29,945 bases of DNA from CAZZNQ01 sp964655775 (GTDB lineage Bacteria; Planctomycetota; Brocadiia; SM23-32). Where the stretch lies: assembly GCA_964655775.1 (NCBI GenBank), contig CAZZNQ010000048.1, positions 1 to 29,945 on the forward strand, read 5' to 3'. Each line of letters opens with the position of its first letter. Positions within the stretch are counted from its first letter, which is position 1. Both the position numbers and the translations under genes were made by a program. Shown one piece after another: positions 23,926-29,945 of the stretch. The notes under the pieces were generated by a model. It did not search any database, was not told the origin of the DNA, and saw only the letters and a list, made by a program, of their open reading frames with translations.

Positions 23926-25779
23926 ATGTTCGAGCGCCGGGTGATTATTCTGGCAGCCTGTTTCGTGCTTGCCGGCGGAGTGTTGCTGGCGAGGCTCGCG
24001 CAGGTTCAGATCGGCTGGCACGACCGGTTCGCGCTGGAAACCTACACGCAGGCAGGCGGCAGCCAGATCACCGAGACGGTCCGTGGGGGTATCTACACGC
24101 GCTGGGGGACACCGCTTGCGCGCGACGTGCCGTGCTTCGACGTAGGGGTGCTCTACGACAGGCTGGGCGAGCCCGAATGGAAGGTGCGATTGAGCAGGCT
24201 CTGTGACGTGCCGGTCGAACAGCTTGAGGCACGCGCCGCCCAGGTCGTCGAGCGCGTGGAGCGCATCCAGAGGTCCGTCCAGGAGCGGAGCGGGCAGGAT
24301 CCGGACGAGAACTACGTGCGCATCGTCGAGCAGACGCAGTACCATCCCGTGCTGGAGGACGTTCCCGCGCAGATTGCGGCGGTCCTCAGCGTGTGTGAGG
24401 CGACGTTCAGGCCGGAAGAACCGGCCGAGCGTCCCGCCTTCCGTGTGATGGAACGGTCGCGTCGGGACTACTCGAACGGGACGCTGGCGCCTCACCTCGT
24501 CGGCCAGGTGGGCATAATGACCGCCGAGGCATGGGACCGGCTTGAGGACGAGGGCAAGACCTGGACCATGGCCAGGCCCGTCTCGGAGATCGGTGGTCTG
24601 TACAAGATGGACGACCGCCTGGGAGTCAGCGGCATCGAGGCCGCGTTCGAGGACGTTCTCCGGGGGGAAAGGGGCTATGTCTCCAAGCGCCGCGTGTTCA
24701 AGGTGCTGAAGGTGGAGAGACGGCTGATAGAGTCGCCCCCAAGCCGGGGCGACGATGTCTTTCTGACCATCAACGAGGACTTCCAGCTTGCCGCCAACCG
24801 GGCCCTCAAACGAGCATCGCAGATGCCGGAGCTCGAGTTCCAGTCCGGGGCTCTGGTCATCCTGGACGCGCGGGACGGGGCCATCCTTGCAGCCGCCAGT
24901 TACCCCGGCTACGATCTCAGCACCTACCGCGATCAATACGAATCGCTCCTTCTGGATCCCTTGAAACCCCTCTTCTACAGGCCGACTATGGCCGCTTTGC
25001 CGACCGGCTCCATCTACAAGATCATCACGGCTATTGCGGCGCTGGAAGGGGGCGTAATCGGCGAGAACTCTACGTTCGACTGCCAGGGACGACAGATGTT
25101 CCGCGCGGGCGCATCCAAGAAGTACTTCCACTGCACCGGCTACCACCGCAGTATCGGTCTGGTCGCCGCAATCGAGAAGTCCTGCAACATCTACTTCTAC
25201 AACACGGGCCTGCGCGTGGGGGGCGAGGGGCTGGCCCGGTGGGGCAAGCTGTTCGGCCTGGGAGAGCCCCCTGGGCAGTTGCCGGTGCCGCGCTACACCT
25301 ACGGTGTGATCAACCTGAGCATCGGGCAAGGCGCCCTGCTGTGTACGCCGCTGCAGGTGGCGGCCGCCATGGCAGCGGTAGGGAACGGCGGAAAGCTTTA
25401 CAAGACTCACTTCTTCCACCGCACGTGCAGCGCAGACGGCGCTTTGTTGGAGGAATACAGCCCTACTTTCAGGAGCATCCCGATATCGGCGAACACGCTT
25501 CGGTTGGTTCGCGAGGGCATGCGGCGCGCCGTGGAGAGCGGCACCGCGGAGGGCTCGGGTATGTCCGCGTTCCGGGCTGCGGGCAAGACGGGCACGGCCG
25601 AGCTGGGCCCCGGGCAACCCAATCATGCCTGGTTCGCCGGCTACGCGCCGCATGACGACCCGAAGATCGCCTTCGCCGTCGTCAGCGAACGCACCTCCGG
25701 ACACGGCGGCTCGCACGCGGCGCCCATCGCGCGACTCGCGCTGGAGCAGGTCTGGGACAGAGTGGAAGCGATGCCGTAA
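23926..25779 (+). CDS. mrdA: Class B penicillin-binding protein, PBP2 type (peptidoglycan transpeptidase)
   Basis: A 617-residue protein from the ATG at 23926, with GAGG six bases upstream; an in-frame TTG at 23914 is less likely. One N-terminal membrane anchor (about residues 6-24, VIILAACFVLAGGVLLARL) is followed by the pedestal region with the conserved RGGIYTRWGTPLARD block. Next comes a section with ARPVSEIGGLYKMD and GVSGIEAAFEDVLRGERG typical of PBP2 proteins. The transpeptidase domain has all three active-site motifs: SIYK (Ser362 to Lys365), SCN (419-421) and KTG (554-556). Such enzymes crosslink peptidoglycan in the periplasm during elongation. The usual neighbours rodA and mreCD are absent; it follows guaB by 58 bases and may share its transcript. 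FtsI is a less likely alternative. Confidence 0.9.
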   Translation: MFERRVIILAACFVLAGGVLLARLAQVQIGWHDRFALETYTQAGGSQITETVRGGIYTRWGTPLARDVPCFDVGVLYDRLGEPEWKVRLSRLCDVPVEQLEARAAQVVERVERIQRSVQERSGQDPDENYVRIVEQTQYHPVLEDVPAQIAAVLSVCEATFRPEEPAERPAFRVMERSRRDYSNGTLAPHLVGQVGIMTAEAWDRLEDEGKTWTMARPVSEIGGLYKMDDRLGVSGIEAAFEDVLRGERGYVSKRRVFKVLKVERRLIESPPSRGDDVFLTINEDFQLAANRALKRASQMPELEFQSGALVILDARDGAILAAASYPGYDLSTYRDQYESLLLDPLKPLFYRPTMAALPTGSIYKIITAIAALEGGVIGENSTFDCQGRQMFRAGASKKYFHCTGYHRSIGLVAAIEKSCNIYFYNTGLRVGGEGLARWGKLFGLGEPPGQLPVPRYTYGVINLSIGQGALLCTPLQVAAAMAAVGNGGKLYKTHFFHRTCSADGALLEEYSPTFRSIPISANTLRLVREGMRRAVESGTAEGSGMSAFRAAGKTGTAELGPGQPNHAWFAGYAPHDDPKIAFAVVSERTSGHGGSHAAPIARLALEQVWDRVEAMP

Positions 25780-25796
25780 GTGGGCGCGAGCGGGAC

Positions 25797-27554
25797 CTAC
25801 GCCGAGCTCCGAGCGGGCTCGTCCGCGTCCCAGCAGATATCCTCGGCGCGCAGTTCCACCGTGCCTCGGCCGCGGTAGTAGTCGATACCGGGCTCGAAGG
25901 CGAGTGAGAAGGGCTCGTTCTTGCGGGCACGGAGCTCGTCCAGCCAGTCTGCCTTGCCCATGCAAATGGCCCTGAGCACGGCGCGGTTCTGTCGAACCAT
26001 CAACGCCAGGTGGTTGCCGCGGCTGCCGACAATCTGGGGGTTGCCCACCAGCCTGAGTCCGGTTGCGGCGAAGATCGGGCGGGGATTGCCCTGGCCGAAG
26101 GGTGCCAGCATATCCAGTTCACGCACCAGATCGGCATTCAACTCATGCAGAAACACCTCGCCGTCCAGCGTCAGGTCAGGAGACTCGGCGTCCTCAATTG
26201 CGGCGTCGCCGGCCAGCGCGTTCATTCGTTCCCGAAGCACCGAAAGGTTGGCTTCATCCATGCACAGGCCGGCGGCGGCGTGATGACCGCCGAAACGGGT
26301 CAGCAGGTCGGAGCATTCCTGCAGGGCGGAGAACAGGGAGAACGAACCCGGGCTTCTGGCGCTGCCTCGGGCCACGCCGTCGGCGGTGTTGAGCACCACG
26401 GCGGGGCGTCTGTGGCGCTCCGCAAGACGCGACGCCACAAGGCCCACCACCCCCAGATGCCAGCGCGAGTCGGCCAGTACGATGCAACCGGGCGCGTCCA
26501 ACTGGCTGCTTTGCAGCAACGCCTCCTCGGCCTGCTCCAGGGCCTCGGCCTGGGCTTTTCTCCGTAGGCGGTTCTGGCGCTCCAGGTGTTCGGCCAGGTC
26601 GCGGGCATGGCGCTCGTCTTCCGCGGTCAGCATCTGTACGGCGGCGCCGGCGTCCCCCATTCTTCCGGCCGCATTGAGACGGGGCGCCAGGCCGAAAGCG
26701 ACATCCCGGGCCGTAATGGTCTGTCCGCGGGGTCGGCTCGCTTTGACGAGGGCCTGTAGTCCCGGCAGCGAGGACGCCGCAAGCGTCTTCAGGCCGTAGG
26801 TCGCCAGCACACGGTTCTCGCCGACCATCGGCACAACGTCCGCTATCGTGCCGATTGCCACCAGCGAGAGCGCCTCCATCAGCAAGTCGCGGTAAGCGTC
26901 GGATACGCGTTCGCCCTCGGTGATCTGTTGGCCCAGCGCCCAAGCCAGCTTGAACGCCACGCCGACCCCCGCCAGACCTTCGTCGCCGAACGATGCCCCG
27001 GGCAGCTTCGGGTCCAGGACGTGCGGGGCGCCAGGGCGTTCGTCGCATGGAGGATGGTGGTCGGTTATCAGAAGCTCGATGCCGAGCCGCTTCGCCAGGG
27101 CCGCTTCGGGCAGGGAGGTTACGCCGCAGTCGACCGTGACCACCACCTCCGTGCCGTCTTCCGCAAGCTCTTCCAGGGCGACCGTGTTCAGGCCGTAGCC
27201 CTCGTCGACGCGGTGGGGAATGTAGAAGTCGACGTCAGCGCGTAGGAACCGAAGGAAATGCAGCAGAAGCGAGGTGGCGGTGATCCCGTCGGCGTCGTAA
27301 TCGCCGTAGACCATAATCTTCTTGCCGGATCGTGCGCGTTTCAGCAGGAACTCGGCCGCGGCGGTAACCTGTTTGTCCTCGCAGGGATCAGACAGTTCAT
27401 GGAGGCTCGGCTGGAGGAATCGCTGGGCGGCCGACGGCTCGGTGAGGCCGCGGTTCACCAGCGCGCGTGCCGTCAGCGTCGACAGATTCAGCGCCGACGT
27501 AAGTCGCTCCACGTGGCGGTCTTCTTTGGGGGGATACGTCCATCTCTTGGCCAT
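25797..27554 (-). CDS. recJ: Single-stranded-DNA-specific 5'-3' exonuclease RecJ
   Basis: A 585-residue DHH-family nuclease. The start is the ATG at 27554 (MAKRWTYPP), which matches the family N-terminus; the frame is open further upstream, but that part is not protein-like. Metal-binding DHH motifs are present: DYDADG (85-90), VDCG (141-144) and TDHH (164-167), then RLNAAGRMGDA near 292-302, and the DHHA1 motif GGHHAAAGL (422-430). A final OB-like region follows. RecJ degrades single-stranded DNA from 5' ends during recombination and mismatch or base-excision repair. It lies 74 bases behind a DNA polymerase gene on the same strand and converges with the PBP2 gene, with only 17 bases between the two stops and no room for a separate terminator. 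Confidence 0.96.
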   Translation of the reverse strand: MAKRWTYPPKEDRHVERLTSALNLSTLTARALVNRGLTEPSAAQRFLQPSLHELSDPCEDKQVTAAAEFLLKRARSGKKIMVYGDYDADGITATSLLLHFLRFLRADVDFYIPHRVDEGYGLNTVALEELAEDGTEVVVTVDCGVTSLPEAALAKRLGIELLITDHHPPCDERPGAPHVLDPKLPGASFGDEGLAGVGVAFKLAWALGQQITEGERVSDAYRDLLMEALSLVAIGTIADVVPMVGENRVLATYGLKTLAASSLPGLQALVKASRPRGQTITARDVAFGLAPRLNAAGRMGDAGAAVQMLTAEDERHARDLAEHLERQNRLRRKAQAEALEQAEEALLQSSQLDAPGCIVLADSRWHLGVVGLVASRLAERHRRPAVVLNTADGVARGSARSPGSFSLFSALQECSDLLTRFGGHHAAAGLCMDEANLSVLRERMNALAGDAAIEDAESPDLTLDGEVFLHELNADLVRELDMLAPFGQGNPRPIFAATGLRLVGNPQIVGSRGNHLALMVRQNRAVLRAICMGKADWLDELRARKNEPFSLAFEPGIDYYRGRGTVELRAEDICWDADEPARSSA

Positions 27555-27563
27555 GACGGATAG

Positions 27564-27572
27564 AGTATAGCA
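27564..27572 (-). promoter_or_regulatory. Extended -10 promoter candidate for recJ
   Basis: On the minus strand the sequence TGCTATACT is an extended -10 element (TGn followed by TATACT). No -35 box is visible. The -10 box ends nine bases before the recJ ATG, so transcription would begin within a few bases of the start codon. The bases between (CTATCCGTC) hold no Shine-Dalgarno site, which fits a leaderless or nearly leaderless mRNA. Confidence 0.4.
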
Positions 27573-27628
27573 GGGCCGGCGGGACCTGCGCGAGTGGAGC
27601 GGCGTAGTGGGAACGACCCGTGCTGCCG

Positions 27629-29945
27629 CTATGCCAGAGGCATCGCGCGCACGCGCCCCGCGACAATGCTCACGGCGCCGTGCTGCCCCTTGATCCGGCC
27701 GTCTACGAGGTACGCGCCTCCTTGAATCAGTTCTTTGCCGCACTGCCTATAGACGTCCGGGAAGACGACCACTTCGGCCACGCCGTATCGGTCTTCCAGC
27801 GTGAGAAACCGCATGTATTCGTGGCTCTTGGTCACAGCCCGGCGCGTGGTCACCAGCCAGCCGGCGAAACGGACGGGCCGGTTGATTCGGCTCTTCAACT
27901 CGAAGCTGGGCGTCACGTTCTGTCCGCGCAGCTCGTCTTCCCAGAGCCGGAGCGGGTGCCCGGAGTGGCTGAAGCCCAGAATCCGCGTCTCCCAGAGTAT
28001 GCGGTCGCGCAGGCTGAACGGCGGGCGCATGGGCATGTTTCGGACCGGGGCGGCAAGCGAGGCAGCCCGGGGACCGGTGTAGGAGGTGGTGCCCTCAAAA
28101 AGGCGGCAATCAGCCTGCTCGGGGAGACGGTTTCGCTGTCCCAGCAGGCAGTCGAATCTCATCATCACGGTCGGCCGGTTGAGGCCGAATCCATGAAACG
28201 CCCCGCAGAGTACCAGGTTCTCCAATGCCTCGCGGGGCAGGCGCACGCGAACGCAGAAGTCTTCGGGCGAATTGAACTGCCGGCGCACGCGTTCCTGCAG
28301 GATCTTCTTGACGGCTTCCGGACCCAGCAGTCTCACAGATTCCAGGCCGGGGCGGAGTGCGCCGTTTTCGGCACGGCATTCGATGTCGCTGCGGTTCACG
28401 CACGGCGGCAGTATGCGGACGTTGAAGTGCCGCGCTTCCTCGTAGTACGTCCGGGCGTCGTAGAAGCCGGCCTTGTTGGCGATGACACTGGCGAGGAACT
28501 CGGCCGGGTAGTGGGCCTTCAGATACGATGCCTGGTAGGAGATATGGCCGTAGATGGACGCGTGAGCTTTGCAGTAGGAGTAGGCGGCGAACCCCTCGAT
28601 CTGGCGCCAGATGTCCTCGGCCACCTCAGGCGGTACGCCCCGGGACACGCAGCCCCGGACGAAGCGATCCTTCGATTCGGCCAGCTTGCCCTGGGAACGG
28701 AACTTGGAGATGTGCTTGCGCAGCTCGTCGCCCTCGGCAAGTGTGAAGCCCGCCACGGCCTGAGCGACCCGCAGTATGTCCTCCTGGTAAAGCATCACGC
28801 CGTAAGTCGAACCCAGCGCTTCCTTCAGTAGGGGAGTGGGGTAGGTGACGGCTTCCTCCCCACGTCGGCGGCGGATGAAGGCGTGCTTCATGCCGCTGCT
28901 GGCCGGGCCCGGGCGTATCAGCGACAGTGCCTGTATCAGATCCATTATGCTCTCGGACTGCAGCATCTGCAGCATCTGGCGCATGCCGGGCGACTCGATC
29001 TGGAAGCAGCCCATGCTGCGGCCGTTTTTCAGTATCGAGGCGGTGCGCGGATCGCGGTCGGGCAGCTTGTCGACGTCAACCGTGACGCCTCGCTGCTCTT
29101 TCACCTGCTCAACGGCTTCCGCCACGATCGACAGCGAGCGTTGCCCGAGCAGGTCCATCTTCACGAGGCCGATGCGCTCTATGCCTTTCATTTCGTACTG
29201 AGTGACCACTATGCCCTTGGTGCTGCGCTCCAGCGCGGTGTACCAGGTCAGCGGCCGGTCGGCGATCACCAGCCCGCCCAGGTGTATGCTCAGGTGGCGC
29301 ACGTAGCCGTCTATCTTGAGGGCCGTCTGCACAACCGTGCGCCAGGGCTCTTGCCGGGCGGGGAACCCGTCCATCTCCGGGAAGGTGCGGGTAGCTTCCT
29401 CGATGCTGGACGCCCCATAGTGGGGCAGCAGTCGGCTGTAGGCGTTTACCTCGTCCAGCGGGAGTCCCATCACGCGGCCCACGTCGCGGAACGCCGCCCG
29501 TGCGCGCAACGTGGAGTGGGTGGCAACCATGGCGATGCGCTCGCCGCCGTAGCGCCGATAGACGTAATCGATCACTTTGTCCCTGCGTCGCCAGCAGAAG
29601 TCGATGTCGATGTCCGGCACATCGGTTCGGTACTCGTTGAGGAAGCGTTCGAAGTAGAGGTCGAACTTCAGCGGATCGACCGCCGAGATGCCCAGGCTGT
29701 AGGCGACGATGCTGTTGGCCGCTGAGCCCCGCCCGACGTGCGGGATCCCCTCCTTCTCGGCGAACTGCACGATGTCGTGAACCAGCAGGAAATAGTCACA
29801 GAAGCTGAGTCCGCCGATGACTTCCAGTTCTCGGTCCAGTCTGCGCCTGACCTCGCTACTCAAACTCCCGTAACGTTTCCGGGCGCCCTCGTACGCTATG
29901 CGGCGCAATCGCCGGCAGGCCGAGACCCCCTCCAGGCCGTCGATT
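27629..29945 (-). CDS. dnaE: C-family DNA polymerase (Pol III alpha type, DnaE2/ImuC-like), C-terminal two-thirds
   Basis: The frame runs off the end of the window, so the PHP domain and the start are missing; about 770 codons are visible. The palm is complete: GRGSAANSIVAY, the catalytic PDIDIDF at 29597-29617, and KMDLLG near 29150 supplying the third Asp. Fingers and middle motifs include GCFQIESPGMRQMLQ and a YCKAHASIYGHISYQASYLK block. The C-terminus has tandem helix-hairpin-helix-like sequence, a GFSHSGHPL segment, and an OB fold (RFAGWLVTTRRAV, then FLTLEDRYGVAEVVVFPDVY), and ends soon after. Replicative DnaE continues with a tau-binding domain that is absent here; error-prone DnaE2/ImuC ends similarly. 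I therefore favour an accessory polymerase, though the YCKAHA motif is also replicative-like. The enzyme copies DNA in the cytoplasm. Confidence 0.85.
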   Translation of the reverse strand, partial: IDGLEGVSACRRLRRIAYEGARKRYGSLSSEVRRRLDRELEVIGGLSFCDYFLLVHDIVQFAEKEGIPHVGRGSAANSIVAYSLGISAVDPLKFDLYFERFLNEYRTDVPDIDIDFCWRRRDKVIDYVYRRYGGERIAMVATHSTLRARAAFRDVGRVMGLPLDEVNAYSRLLPHYGASSIEEATRTFPEMDGFPARQEPWRTVVQTALKIDGYVRHLSIHLGGLVIADRPLTWYTALERSTKGIVVTQYEMKGIERIGLVKMDLLGQRSLSIVAEAVEQVKEQRGVTVDVDKLPDRDPRTASILKNGRSMGCFQIESPGMRQMLQMLQSESIMDLIQALSLIRPGPASSGMKHAFIRRRRGEEAVTYPTPLLKEALGSTYGVMLYQEDILRVAQAVAGFTLAEGDELRKHISKFRSQGKLAESKDRFVRGCVSRGVPPEVAEDIWRQIEGFAAYSYCKAHASIYGHISYQASYLKAHYPAEFLASVIANKAGFYDARTYYEEARHFNVRILPPCVNRSDIECRAENGALRPGLESVRLLGPEAVKKILQERVRRQFNSPEDFCVRVRLPREALENLVLCGAFHGFGLNRPTVMMRFDCLLGQRNRLPEQADCRLFEGTTSYTGPRAASLAAPVRNMPMRPPFSLRDRILWETRILGFSHSGHPLRLWEDELRGQNVTPSFELKSRINRPVRFAGWLVTTRRAVTKSHEYMRFLTLEDRYGVAEVVVFPDVYRQCGKELIQGGAYLVDGRIKGQHGAVSIVAGRVRAMPLA

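Noticed and set aside
25780..25796. Terminator between the converging PBP2 and recJ genes
   Set aside because: Only 17 bases separate the stops and they form no hairpin with a T-run. Any termination signal must lie inside the coding ends or be factor-dependent.
23683..25965. Open frame of about 760 codons on the minus strand opposite guaB and the PBP2 gene
   Set aside because: Both plus-strand genes have complete active-site motifs. The antisense translation is low-complexity and His/Arg/Pro-rich, as expected from antisense reading of GC-rich genes.

Overview
This is a GC-rich, gene-dense bacterial window with 17 protein genes and no tRNA, rRNA, CRISPR array, insertion sequence or phage gene that I can see. 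The organism has an outer membrane: there is a TolC-type channel and a Wzx/Wzy-style glycan pathway. Several starts lack a clear Shine-Dalgarno sequence, and there is a pair of CrtN/CrtP-like desaturases. Together with the long tail on the WecA-type protein, this suggests a PVC-type lineage such as Planctomycetota or a related uncultured group. No ribosomal RNA is present, so this placement is inference only.

Region 1 (1-17120, all + strand) is one long surface-glycan operon. In order it holds: the end of a WecA-type initiating sugar-phosphate transferase; a UDP-GlcNAc 2-epimerase; a Wzx-like flippase; a GT4-like transferase with an altered Glu motif; a Wzy-like membrane polymerase candidate; three GT4-type transferases; a GT2 transferase; a two-domain oxidoreductase (MDR dehydrogenase fused to Gfo/Idh/MocA); a WbuB-like transferase; a second, divergent UDP-GlcNAc 2-epimerase; and a heparinase II/III-family protein. 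Seven junctions overlap by 4 or 8 bases, which points to translational coupling and co-transcription. The logic is priming on undecaprenyl phosphate, assembly by about six transferases, flipping by Wzx and polymerisation by Wzy. No Wza/Wzc export genes are seen; they may lie upstream of the window.

Region 2 (17121-18969) is a 211-base gap and a TolC-family outer-membrane channel, possibly an export partner of the glycan operon or of an unrelated pump.

Region 3 (19023-22150, - strand) is a two-gene carotenoid-type operon of CrtI/CrtN-superfamily desaturases. A good sigma70-like promoter precedes it, with a perfect palindrome at the likely transcription start.

Region 4 (22150-25779, + strand) holds guaB and a class B penicillin-binding protein of the PBP2 type. 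The guaB product carries the residues of eukaryotic rather than bacterial IMP dehydrogenase, the most surprising single observation here.

Region 5 (25797-29945, - strand) has a C-family DNA polymerase (alpha-subunit type, DnaE2/ImuC-like at its C-terminus, 5' end beyond the window) followed by recJ, which seems to have its own extended -10 promoter very close to its start codon.
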